NCBI GenBank assembly: GCA_947629685.1
Contig: CANREP010000001.1
Span: 49,958 to 113,957 of the forward strand
DNA: 64,000 nt
Source: an uncultured Phascolarctobacterium sp.
Lineage (GTDB): Bacteria; Bacillota; Negativicutes; Acidaminococcales; Acidaminococcaceae
Direction: 5' to 3'
Of this stretch, positions 1-6,848 are shown piece by piece. The position numbers and the translations under genes were made by a program. Each line of letters begins with the position of its first letter. The first letter of the stretch is position 1. The notes beneath the pieces were generated by a model that saw only the letters and a program-made list of their open reading frames with translations, was not told the DNA's origin and did no database searches.

Positions 1-675
1 GTGCAGCAGGCAGCCGAGGTATACGGCAACGACTACTTTCAGCAGCGGCAGCAGTACGGCCGGACCGTTAGCGGCAACTACCGGGGTAATGAGGCCGAAA
101 ACGCCGATAGGTGCAAAGTTCATAATCATGCCGACAATCTTGTAGGAAACTTCTGCCAGGCCATCAATAGTTCTCTTCAGATATTCAGCACGTTCCCCGA
201 CCATGGAGATACCGATGCCGATAAACAGAGAGAAGACGATGATCTGCAGCATATTTGCTTTCAGCATTGCTTCCATAGCGTTGGTCGGGAAAATATCGAT
301 AATAACGCTCATAATAGGCGGCGCAGCTTTAGCAGCAGCTTTCACACCTTCAGCAGGCATATTCACACCTGCGCCGGGTTGGATTACAACAGCCAGGATC
401 AGGCCCAGTACGATTGCAAAAGCAGTGGTGCCCAGGTAGTAGGCCATGGTCTTCGCACCAATGCGGCCGATTTTCTTTACATCGCCCAGGCTGCAGACGC
501 CGATGACCAGAGAAGAAAATACCAGCGGTACGATGATCATTTTGATCATATTCATAAAGATGGTGCCGAACGGAGCGATCCAGGTCTTTGCCAGGTCAAC
601 GCCTTCCGCACCCAGCTCCAGGCCGGCAATAATACCGAGGCCGAGAGCAATTAAGATTTTTGTGGATAAGTTCAT
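1..675 (-). CDS. DAACS-family dicarboxylate/glutamate:cation symporter, 5' part
   Basis: Translating the minus strand gives 225 codons with no stop, running off the left window edge, so the C-terminal half is missing. The protein starts MNLSTKILIALGLG and is very hydrophobic, with a characteristic MIKMIIVPLVFSSLVIGV segment and FAPIGVFGLITPVV, as in the GltP/DctA (DAACS) family of Na+- or H+-coupled glutamate, aspartate or C4-dicarboxylate importers of the inner membrane. There is an acidic/alanine-rich extracellular loop around residues 95-110. The second of two adjacent ATGs (675) is chosen because it lies 6 nt from a GGGGGAG ribosome site; 678 is possible. A long plus-strand frame over the same bases is only its shadow. 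Substrate is unresolved. Confidence 0.85.
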   Translation of the reverse strand, partial: MNLSTKILIALGLGIIAGLELGAEGVDLAKTWIAPFGTIFMNMIKMIIVPLVFSSLVIGVCSLGDVKKIGRIGAKTMAYYLGTTAFAIVLGLILAVVIQPGAGVNMPAEGVKAAAKAAPPIMSVIIDIFPTNAMEAMLKANMLQIIVFSLFIGIGISMVGERAEYLKRTIDGLAEVSYKIVGMIMNFAPIGVFGLITPVVAANGPAVLLPLLKVVVAVYLGCLLH

Positions 676-715
676 CATGTACTCCCCCTAAATAAAAATA
701 CAATTTATGCTTTTC

Positions 716-775
716 ATTATACCAAAATTTTTCTGTTTTATGCTTTTGTATACAGTATTATTGCCTTGTATACAA
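716..775 (-). promoter_or_regulatory. Promoter and double TGTATACA operator of the symporter
   Basis: On the minus strand an extended -10 (TGGTATAAT, hexamer at 716-721) has only a poor -35 (AGCATA, 739-744). Two palindromes, TTGTATACAG (746-755) and the perfect TTGTATACAA (766-775), lie just upstream with their TGTATACA cores exactly 20 nt apart, about two helical turns. This is the arrangement of a dimeric regulator binding twice on one DNA face. TTGTATACAA-type palindromes are used by FCD-type GntR regulators, for example MdcY of Acinetobacter. The regulator here is unknown. Confidence 0.6.
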
Positions 776-794
776 TATTCTTGCAAAACTTAAA

Positions 795-829
795 TAAAAA
801 ACACTCCCTGCAGACAACTGCAGGAAGTG
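795..829 (-). terminator. Intrinsic terminator of the XRE gene
   Basis: A 12-bp stem with one mismatch (802-813 with 818-829) and a 4-nt loop is followed on the minus strand by TTTTTTATTT. It lies just downstream of the XRE regulator stop and separates it from the symporter promoter. Confidence 0.85.
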
Positions 830-839
830 CTTAAAACGC

Positions 840-1166
840 TTACTTATTCCGCAAGGACAAAAGCCTCAGGGCCTCTGCCAGCTCATTGACCGTTACGCCG
901 GACAGCGAGTCCAGACCGCTGTCTTTTTCCTTTTTGCTTTCTTTGCCGTATACCAGCTCGTCGATGGTACAGCCCAAAAACTGGCTGATCTGGATAGCAG
1001 AAACCAGGCTGAGCCCGATATTACCGTTTTCGATATTACTCATATGGGTCTGCGACAACCCCAGCGATTTTGCCATCTTAATCTGGGAAACCCCTTGGGT
1101 GATACGCATAATCTTGATATTATTACCTATCTTTTTGTAATCAATATCCTTTCTGTCAATAGCCAT
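840..1166 (-). CDS. XRE-family HTH transcriptional regulator
   Basis: A 108-residue protein. Residues about 13-67 form a helix-turn-helix of the HTH_3/Cro-C1 type (NIKIMRITQGVSQIKMAKSLG, then LSQTHMSNIENGNIGLS as the recognition part). The tail is short, basic then acidic, with no recognisable ligand domain, so it is probably a small DNA-binding repressor. It has its own promoter and terminator and stands between the symporter and the pyridoxal kinase, all on the minus strand. The leader is unusually long for so small a gene, about 160 nt. Its target is not shown by the sequence; the symporter palindromes or an inverted repeat in its own leader are candidates. Confidence 0.85.
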   Translation of the reverse strand: MAIDRKDIDYKKIGNNIKIMRITQGVSQIKMAKSLGLSQTHMSNIENGNIGLSLVSAIQISQFLGCTIDELVYGKESKKEKDSGLDSLSGVTVNELAEALRLLSLRNK

Positions 1167-1239
1167 TCTTTCACTCCTTTAAAGATTTAATAATGTAAAA
1201 CCGCCTACTTAAAAACAAAGTATTTATCATATTTTTCCG

Positions 1240-1258
1240 TAAATCACAGCATGATTTA
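1240..1258. promoter_or_regulatory. Inverted repeat in the XRE leader
   Basis: A perfect 7-bp inverted repeat, TAAATCA-CAGCA-TGATTTA, lies in the untranslated region between the putative XRE promoter and its start. It could be an autoregulatory operator. No U-run follows it, so it is not a terminator. Confidence 0.35.
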
Positions 1259-1332
1259 GCGAAACAAAGCAAAAACTTTTTTTGATTTTTATTTTATAAA
1301 CGGAGCATATTACTTTATTATTTATAACAGGT

Positions 1333-1361
1333 ATTCTATCACAGTTTTTACGACTTTACAA
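1333..1361 (-). promoter_or_regulatory. Sigma-70-type promoter for the XRE gene
   Basis: On the minus strand TTGTAA (1356-1361), a 17-nt spacer and TAGAAT (1333-1338) form a near-consensus promoter pointing at the XRE gene. It sits just beyond the terminator of the upstream kinase gene. Confidence 0.6.
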
Positions 1362-1378
1362 CACTAAAGTAAAGTATA

Positions 1379-1416
1379 TTAAAAAAGACAAATACCTGCT
1401 GTAAGGTATTTGTCTT
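1379..1416 (-). terminator. Intrinsic terminator after pdxK
   Basis: A perfect 13-bp stem (1385-1397 with 1404-1416, loop of 6) is followed on the minus strand by TTTTTTAA. It ends the kinase transcript. Confidence 0.85.
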
Positions 1417-1443
1417 ATAATTTGCTCTAAGCAGCAGCGGCGG

Positions 1444-2259
1444 CTATTGTCCGTATCTGCGGAAAGCCGTATGGTTAGTGCAGCCGCTGTATTTATTCAG
1501 CACGAAAGAATGGCGTAAAGCAGCCGTGATGAACTTCTTAGCCTGGAAAACAGCCTCGCGTACATCAAGACCGTTGGCCAGTCCGGCAGTGATAGCCGCG
1601 GAATATGTGCAGCCGGCGCCGTGATTATAGGAAGGATAAATCTTCTTTTCAGCCATTTCCGTAAATTCCTTGCCGTCATACAATACGTCGATTGCCTCGT
1701 CGTTTTCCATGCGCTCGCCGCCTTTGATAACCACGTACCTGGCTCCCAGTTCCTTAATGCGTCCTGCGGCTTCCTTGATGTCCTCCAGAGTCTTCACCTG
1801 GGGCATACCTGCCAGGTACGCAGCTTCCAGCGTATTGGGGGTAATGACGTCGGCACGCTGGATCAGCAGCTGTTTGATAGCTGCCGCAGCATCCGGCACC
1901 ATGATAGTATCAATGCCTTTGCAGACCATTACCGGGTCGATGACCACGTTATGCAGCTTGAAGCGGTCAATAGTACGGGCAACCAGCTCTACCAGTTCAG
2001 CGCTGCCCAGCATACCTGTTTTCATGGCGTCGATACCGATGCCTGCCAGAATAGTTTCCAACTGTTTTTCCACTACTTTCAGCTCGATGGGGAAAATCTC
2101 ATGGTCCCAGGCATTATGCGGATTCTGCGCCACGATGACGGTCAGCGCGGTCATGCCGTAGACATTCAATTCCTCAAAAGTCTTCAAATCCGCAGCCATA
2201 CCTGCGCCGCCGCTGGTATCACTGCCTGCGATAGTCATAGCCTTATGCAATGCATTCAT
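1444..2259 (-). CDS. pdxK: Pyridoxine/HMP kinase (PdxK/ThiD)
   Basis: A 271-residue ribokinase-fold kinase. It starts MNALHKAMTIAGSDTSGGAG, the phosphomethylpyrimidine/pyridoxine kinase N-terminus with the substrate-binding GSDTSGGAG loop. DPVMVCKG lies in the middle and YNHGAGCTYSAAITAG near the C-terminus, where the anion hole and catalytic Cys are found in the Bacillus-type PdxK/ThiD clade. It phosphorylates pyridoxal or pyridoxine for PLP synthesis and possibly hydroxymethylpyrimidine for thiamin. ATG 2259 is chosen over an upstream in-frame start because GGAGGG lies 7 nt before it. The choice between PdxK and ThiD cannot be settled by eye, but no thiamin genes are nearby. Confidence 0.85.
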   Translation of the reverse strand: MNALHKAMTIAGSDTSGGAGMAADLKTFEELNVYGMTALTVIVAQNPHNAWDHEIFPIELKVVEKQLETILAGIGIDAMKTGMLGSAELVELVARTIDRFKLHNVVIDPVMVCKGIDTIMVPDAAAAIKQLLIQRADVITPNTLEAAYLAGMPQVKTLEDIKEAAGRIKELGARYVVIKGGERMENDEAIDVLYDGKEFTEMAEKKIYPSYNHGAGCTYSAAITAGLANGLDVREAVFQAKKFITAALRHSFVLNKYSGCTNHTAFRRYGQ

Positions 2260-2280
2260 TATTATTCCCTCCAATAAATA

Positions 2281-2577
2281 TCATTTCCCAAAAATTTCAA
2301 ACAGCACCACTGCCACTGCGCCCGGGATTCCGAAAAAGCCCGCAATTAGCGCTTTCAGCAGCGTAATCTTCATATGGAAGCCCGCCATGGTTCCCAGCAA
2401 GTTAATCACCCACAGCAGGGCTGCGCCGCAGAGCCCGTTCCAGACAAGCCTGAAGGGCAGCGACAGCAATTTTACGGCCACCAGCACGATCAGCACGCCG
2501 GTCAACAGCGGCGCAATCGGGCCCAGCGGCCCCAATCCCAGTTCTGCCGAAACACCGTTAAGCATTTCCATAATCAC
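2281..2577 (-). CDS. bofA: BofA-family membrane protein
   Basis: A 98-residue integral membrane protein with hydrophobic helices at about 20-40 and 48-65. Its C-terminal LLKALIAGFFGIPGAVAVVL signature is that of the pro-sigma-K processing inhibitor BofA family. It lies right after recR, the same order as in Bacillus (dnaX-yaaK-recR-yaaL-bofA). In Bacillus BofA inhibits the SpoIVFB protease during sporulation; here the function is unknown. A GTG start at 2577 is kept because AAAGG is 6 nt upstream; an in-frame ATG at 2571 is an alternative. It belongs to the dnaX-ebfC-recR operon. Confidence 0.8.
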   Translation of the reverse strand: MIMEMLNGVSAELGLGPLGPIAPLLTGVLIVLVAVKLLSLPFRLVWNGLCGAALLWVINLLGTMAGFHMKITLLKALIAGFFGIPGAVAVVLFEIFGK

Positions 2578-2603
2578 AGCCAGCCTTTCACTTTATCTTT
2601 CTC

Positions 2604-3203
2604 TTACATTTCTCTTCTGTTTTCCAGCGCCCGCGACAAGGTAACCTCGTCGGCGTATTCCAGATCGCCGCCCACCGGCAGCCCGTGCGCGATACGGCTC
2701 ACCCTGATGCCCACCGGCTTCAGCAGCTGCGCCAGATAGGCGGCAGTAGCCTCGCCCTCCACATCAGAATTAGTCGCAATGATGATTTCGCTTATAGACT
2801 CGCGCTGCAGACGCTGAAACAGCTCACGGATGCGCAGATTTTCCGGCCCGATGCCGTCCAGCGGCGAAAGCACGCCATGCAGCACATGGTACAGGCCGCG
2901 GTAACCGCGGCTGCGCTCCATCGCGGCAATATCCTGGGGCTGTTCCACCACGCAGATGGTAAAACGGTCCCTGCTGCTATCGCTGCAGATCTCGCAAAGG
3001 TCTCCGTCCGTCAGGTTATAGCAGCAGCGGCAGTAATGGATGCTCTCTTTGGCCCCGTGCAAAGCCGCAGCCAGCTGGCGCACGTCCTCTGCCGGCATAT
3101 CGATGATATGATATGCCAGGCGCATAGCTGTCTTGGACCCGATGCCCGGCAGCCGCCGCAGCTGCTCATACAGATTGGCCAGCGGCCTGATCATCCTGGC
3201 CAT
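2604..3203 (-). CDS. recR: Recombination mediator RecR
   Basis: A 199-residue protein of standard RecR length. It has an N-terminal helix-hairpin-helix ([19 protein letters not shown], about 16-34), a four-Cys zinc finger ([16 protein letters not shown], about 58-73), then a Toprim domain ([16 protein letters not shown] onward) and the conserved ending [22 protein letters not shown]-like block, here with [14 protein letters not shown]. RecR works with RecO, and RecF, to load RecA at gapped DNA. It starts 2 nt after the ebfC stop, so the two genes are translationally coupled in the dnaX operon. Confidence 0.97.
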   Translation of the reverse strand: [199 protein letters not shown]

Positions 3204-3205
3204 TA

Positions 3206-3532
3206 TCAGAACATGCCGGGCAGCTTCATACCGCCGGTAACCTTGCCCATTTCTTTTTCAGTCATCTCGTCGACTTTGCGCATTCCTTCATTAACAGCGC
3301 TGATAATCAGATCTTCGAGCATTTCCACGTCTTCCGGGTCAACTGCGGACGGAGCGATCTTAATAGCTTTCAGTTCTTTCTTGCCGCTGACAACGACGCT
3401 TACAGCACCGCCGCCCACCGTAGTTTCTACTGTACGGCTTTTCAGCTCTTCCTGCAGCTTCATCATATCTGCCTGCATTTTCTGCACTTTTTTCAGCATT
3501 CCCTGCATATTGCCCATACCACCGTTAAACAT
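3206..3532 (-). CDS. ebfC: YbaB/EbfC nucleoid-associated protein
   Basis: A 108-residue YbaB/EbfC DNA-binding protein. It opens with the glycine/methionine-rich MFNGGMGNMQGMLKKVQKMQ and continues with a charged helix and the central VETTVGGGAVSVVVSGKKELKAIKI strand region typical of the family. It forms a dimer that binds DNA and organises the nucleoid. The gene lies 28 nt downstream of dnaX and 2 nt upstream of recR, the near-universal bacterial order. An AAGGAGGAAT ribosome site precedes the ATG. Confidence 0.95.
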   Translation of the reverse strand: MFNGGMGNMQGMLKKVQKMQADMMKLQEELKSRTVETTVGGGAVSVVVSGKKELKAIKIAPSAVDPEDVEMLEDLIISAVNEGMRKVDEMTEKEMGKVTGGMKLPGMF

Positions 3533-3560
3533 AATCGATATTCCTCCTTAAAATTCGCTT

Positions 3561-5324
3561 TTATTCATTATCTTTATATTCATACAGACTTTTGCCGAAA
3601 GCAGCCATCGCCTTCTGCAAATTAGGCGCTACGGTAGATACATCCACTTCAGGCAGCTTGTCTTCGGCAGGCTGCTCTTTTGGTTTCGGCGGCGCTTTTA
3701 CGGCCGCGCCTGCTTCAATGCACTCCAGTCTGATATCTTGTCTGGCAGTCCTCAGCAGCGCATCTTCAAACACCAGTCTGTAATCGTCCTTATTCATACG
3801 CGCACAGATGAATTTCGCCTTAAAAGCCACCTGCAAAAGTCCGTTGGCAAAGCTCACTACCCGTCCGCCGCGGGCGCAGGACACCATGGCGATTTTCTTT
3901 TCTGCCGTCAGTATCTCCAGCGCTTTTTTCCAGTATTCCTCGCCTGTCGCCCAGTCGCCGCCGTACTCTTGTACCGTCTCTTTCGGGGACGCCGCTGGCA
4001 CAGACGGCCTAACTGCCTTCTGCTCGGACGCGGCGGTTTCCGGCCTCATCGGAATCTCAGCCTGCATCCATGGCTGAGGCGGCGCCCTATCAGCTTCCTG
4101 CTGCAGCACTGCCACATCGGTCAACGGCGGCTTGACAGGCTCCTCAGCAGCAGCCGGAACAGATGTAAACACGGTACTACCCGACTGCTGCCGCAGCTGC
4201 CGTTCCAGCATTTCTACCCGGGCTGCCAACGCCGCTACTGTACTGCCTTCCAGCCGGCACAAATCAAACAGGCACAGCTCCGCCGTTATCCGCGGGCGCA
4301 TAGTCCAGCGCAGTTCGCCTATGGCTTCATGCAGCCGCTGCTGCGCCGCCATGATCCTGTCCCGGCCGAAAAACGGCACACATTTGGCCAGCTCGTCGGC
4401 CGTATCCGTCAGATAAGCCTCCTGATACGACGGCGCCGCCTGATACAGCAGCAGCGCACGCAGATATTCAGTCAGCTCCGTCAGAATCTGCTTGACGTCC
4501 TTACCCTGCTGCAGCAGGTTGTTCAGCTGTTCCAGCACCTGCGGCACGTCCTGCCGGCCAATGCCCAGCACCAGTTCCCGCAGCGCTTCCCTGCCGACGA
4601 TGCCCAGCACCTCGCGTACAGTCTGCACCGTAACCTGCTGCGCCATGACGCCGCACTGATCTAACAGGCTCAGAGCATCGCGCATACCGCCCTCGGCCTG
4701 GATAGCTATCAGCCGTAAAGCTTCAGCATCGGCGCTGATACCGCTTTTTTCCGCTACTAAGGCTAAATGCTCGGCAATCTCATCCACCGTTACCCGCCGG
4801 AAATCAAACCGCTGGCAGCGAGAATGAATGGTAGCCGGAATACGGTGCGGGTCCGTCGTTGCCAGGATGAAGATGACATGCGGCGGCGGCTCTTCCAGCG
4901 TCTTGAGCAGGGCATTGAAAGCTTCCGTCGTCAGCATGTGCACTTCGTCGATAATATAAATCTTGTATCTGCCGTTAACCGGAGCAAAGGCCAGCTGTTC
5001 GCGCAGCGACTTAATCTCTTCGATGCCGCGGTTAGAAGCGGCGTCGATTTCAAACACATCCATGGACGTGCCCGCCGTAATCCGCTCGCAGTTAAGGCAA
5101 TGCCCGCAGGGATGGGGCGTCGGCCCGCTTTCACAATTCAGCGCCTTAGCCAGGATACGCGCCGTACTGGTCTTGCCGGTACCCCTTGGCCCGGAAAACA
5201 GATACGCATGAGCGATGCGTCCGCTGGTCAGCGCATTACTCAAAGCCGTCTTGACCGGCTGCTGGCCCACCAGCGCATCAAAGTCCTGCGGGCGCCAGCG
5301 GCGGTATAATGCTACGTATGCCAT
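3561..5324 (-). CDS. dnaX: DNA polymerase III subunit gamma/tau
   Basis: A 587-residue clamp-loader ATPase. Domain I has the Walker A GPRGTGKTSTARILAKALNC (about 45-64), a zinc site with CGHCLNC (about 74-80), Walker B with IIDEVHML (about 124-131) and the sensor region ATTDPHRIPATIHSRCQRFDF. Domains II and III follow to about residue 365. A Pro/Ala/Glu-rich linker leads to a tau-like C-terminal domain of about 110 residues. It assembles the beta clamp loader and links it to the polymerase. The run of six A near codon 467 is not in the phase of the E. coli-type slippery site, so only full-length tau is predicted. It is first gene of the ebfC-recR-bofA operon. Confidence 0.96.
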   Translation of the reverse strand: MAYVALYRRWRPQDFDALVGQQPVKTALSNALTSGRIAHAYLFSGPRGTGKTSTARILAKALNCESGPTPHPCGHCLNCERITAGTSMDVFEIDAASNRGIEEIKSLREQLAFAPVNGRYKIYIIDEVHMLTTEAFNALLKTLEEPPPHVIFILATTDPHRIPATIHSRCQRFDFRRVTVDEIAEHLALVAEKSGISADAEALRLIAIQAEGGMRDALSLLDQCGVMAQQVTVQTVREVLGIVGREALRELVLGIGRQDVPQVLEQLNNLLQQGKDVKQILTELTEYLRALLLYQAAPSYQEAYLTDTADELAKCVPFFGRDRIMAAQQRLHEAIGELRWTMRPRITAELCLFDLCRLEGSTVAALAARVEMLERQLRQQSGSTVFTSVPAAAEEPVKPPLTDVAVLQQEADRAPPQPWMQAEIPMRPETAASEQKAVRPSVPAASPKETVQEYGGDWATGEEYWKKALEILTAEKKIAMVSCARGGRVVSFANGLLQVAFKAKFICARMNKDDYRLVFEDALLRTARQDIRLECIEAGAAVKAPPKPKEQPAEDKLPEVDVSTVAPNLQKAMAAFGKSLYEYKDNE

Positions 5325-5364
5325 AAGCTGCTCCTTTGCCGAAAATTTTACAAATACTGCCTAT

Positions 5365-5394
5365 ATTATATAACGACAGGTTGACAATATTCAA
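5365..5394 (-). promoter_or_regulatory. Promoter of the dnaX operon
   Basis: On the minus strand TTGAAT (5389-5394), an 18-nt spacer and a consensus TATAAT (5365-5370) lie 41 nt before the dnaX start. Confidence 0.6.
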
Positions 5395-5429
5395 TGCAAT
5401 ATCAGCAAATTATCCTGCCGTCTGGGTAT

Positions 5430-5461
5430 AAAAAAACACAGGCTGCAAAAACAGTCTGTGT
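5430..5461 (-). terminator. Intrinsic terminator after the SRP RNA
   Basis: A 10-bp stem with one G-U pair (5436-5445 with 5452-5461) is followed by TTTTTTTAT on the minus strand, right behind the SRP RNA and ahead of the dnaX promoter. Confidence 0.85.
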
Positions 5462-5473
5462 TCGCTTACTTCC

Positions 5474-5600
5474 CTGTAGGGCCGTAAATACCGGGCGCCC
5501 CTGCGGCACATGAAAGTATCCGCTTAAGGCTGCTTCCTTCCGGACCTGACCTGGTTCACAGGCTCCCATTGCGCAGGACCCGGCATCTGCGGTCCTACAG
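5474..5600 (-). ncRNA. ffs: Signal recognition particle RNA, small bacterial type
   Basis: The minus strand contains the nearly invariant SRP domain IV hairpin: ACCAGGTCAGG, then TCCGGAAGGAAGCAGCC. This includes the GGAA tetraloop and the asymmetric loop bound by Ffh M domain. The proposed ends pair with each other (CTGTAGGACC with GGCCCTACAG, one mismatch), giving a 127-nt hairpin RNA without an Alu domain. A terminator follows at once. Upstream lies tRNA-Ser with a strong promoter, so tRNA and SRP RNA are probably made from one transcript. Exact ends are inferred from pairing only. Confidence 0.92.
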
Positions 5601-5641
5601 AGAAATAAAATAAAAAAACCGCTGGTGCGGCAATTTCTAAA

Positions 5642-5731
5642 TGGCGGAGAGAGAGGGATTCGAACCCTCGGTACGGTTTCCCGTACACACGCTTTCCAGG
5701 CGTGCACCTTCAACCGCTCGGTCATCTCTCC
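5642..5731 (-). tRNA. tRNA-Ser (GGA anticodon)
   Basis: A 90-nt class II tRNA with encoded CCA. Acceptor arms GGAGAGA and TCTCTCC pair, with discriminator G. The anticodon stem CACGC/GCGTG encloses loop CTGGAAA, so the anticodon is GGA (5695-5697), reading UCC and UCU serine codons. The long variable arm TGTACGG-GAAA-CCGTACC and the T-arm GAGGG-TTCGAAT-CCCTC are perfect. Confidence 0.98.
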
Positions 5732-5804
5732 AGGTTGAAAATCAAAGCATTGTTCAATTTTGCCAGCACATAACGTACTTGCAGTCAGCACAACTGCAAG
5801 TAGT

Positions 5805-5833
5805 ATTATACTGGTTTTTCCAAAATGCGTCAA
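5805..5833 (-). promoter_or_regulatory. Promoter for tRNA-Ser and SRP RNA
   Basis: On the minus strand TTGACG (5828-5833), a 17-nt spacer and TATAAT (5805-5810) make a strong stable-RNA promoter about 70 nt before the tRNA. Confidence 0.8.
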
Positions 5834-5868
5834 GCATTTTCTATTATTTTTGTAAAATATTTTATATT

Positions 5869-6717
5869 TTACTCGTCGCCGCCATCCTCGGCAGGAAGCA
5901 GCAAAATCGAGCAGTCAGCGTTAAGGATGACGTTCTGGGAAGTACTGCCGATGACAAGTCCTTTCACCAGTCCTGCGCCGGTCTTGGTCATCATAATCAG
6001 GGTAATATGTTCCTGGCGTACCAGATGTACAATCTCCTTGGAAGCCGCACCCCGGGCGATGCAGAAATCGGCGTCGATGCCGAAAATCCTCATCTCGTCC
6101 ACCAGCTCCTGCAGCAGCAGCCGGGCGTTGCCGTACTGCTCTTTATAATCATGCTTACTGCGGCTGCGTTCAATAACATGCACAAAAATCACCTTGCCCA
6201 CATATTCGCGCAGACCGCGGACTATATTGAGCGCTGACAGGGATTTTCTGGAAAAGTCAGTCGGTATCATCACCGTATGCAGCAGCCGGCTGCCGTTAAC
6301 GCAGTCTTCATCCTTATTGATAAACAGCGGCAGTGTCGCAGCGCGCGCCAAATCAAAGGTCGTACTGCCCATGATGGCGCTCTTGATAAAGCCCTTACCA
6401 TGAGAAGCGACCATAATCAGGTCTGCCCCTGCGTCCTCTCCGGCCCGGCTGATAGCCTCAAAGGGCTCGCCCACCGGCGTTATCACTGATATTTCCTCAT
6501 AACCTGCCTGTTTCAGATCGTTTTTATACCCTTCCAAACGGCTGCTGACTTTTTTGTAATTACTACCGTCAGGGTCGGCGTCGTCGTCATCGTCAAAGAC
6601 GTGCGCCAGGACCACTTCCGTTTCCGTATCGGGGCAAAGGCTGAACAGACACTCGGTAAGATTGTCGGACTGCGGCGTCAAATCTGTAGCCAGCAATACC
6701 TTGTCGAATGTACTCAT
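5869..6717 (-). CDS. Tandem-domain universal stress protein
   Basis: A 282-residue cytoplasmic protein built from two UspA domains (about 1-138 and 146-282). Domain 1 begins FDKVLLATDLTP and ends with SHGKGFIKSAIMGSTTFDLA; domain 2 begins LHTVMIPTDFS and ends KTGAGLVKGLVIGSTSQNVI. Both have the G-x2-G-x9-G-S/T nucleotide-binding pattern, so ATP binding is likely. A run of aspartates (DDDDDADPD) marks domain 1. It stands alone between tRNA-Ser and the M20 gene. Usp proteins help survival under starvation or oxidative stress, with no defined reaction. Confidence 0.88.
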   Translation of the reverse strand: MSTFDKVLLATDLTPQSDNLTECLFSLCPDTETEVVLAHVFDDDDDADPDGSNYKKVSSRLEGYKNDLKQAGYEEISVITPVGEPFEAISRAGEDAGADLIMVASHGKGFIKSAIMGSTTFDLARAATLPLFINKDEDCVNGSRLLHTVMIPTDFSRKSLSALNIVRGLREYVGKVIFVHVIERSRSKHDYKEQYGNARLLLQELVDEMRIFGIDADFCIARGAASKEIVHLVRQEHITLIMMTKTGAGLVKGLVIGSTSQNVILNADCSILLLPAEDGGDE

Positions 6718-6810
6718 CTATCTGCTCCTTTAAAAGTATATCTATCTGTTTACTTTCGCCGTAAAAAAAAAAATTCCTGCCGCAGAGGCAAATAATACTT
6801 TCTGCATAAT

Positions 6811-6836
6811 AAAAGGGACGCCGACGGCATCCCTTT
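6811..6836 (-). terminator. Intrinsic terminator of the amidohydrolase operon
   Basis: AAAGGGATGCC and GGCGTCCCTTT pair around a 2-4 nt loop and run into TTTTATTAT on the minus strand, 12 nt after the M20 stop. It would end the five-gene EFR1-to-M20 transcript. Confidence 0.75.
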
Positions 6837-6848
6837 CGATATAATCAT

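Noticed and set aside
1..654. Long plus-strand frame of 217 codons at the left edge
   Set aside because: The opposite strand encodes a clear DAACS transporter over the same bases; the plus-strand product is His/Asn/Gln-rich and resembles no family.
3905..3945. A6G run in dnaX as a programmed frameshift site
   Set aside because: The run is read as AAA-AAA-G, not in the A-AAA-AAG phase of E. coli dnaX, and no strong stem was found just downstream. Transcript slippage cannot be excluded.
5402..5833. 143-codon minus-strand frame
   Set aside because: It runs through the SRP RNA and tRNA-Ser genes; its apparent protein is a translation of structural RNA.
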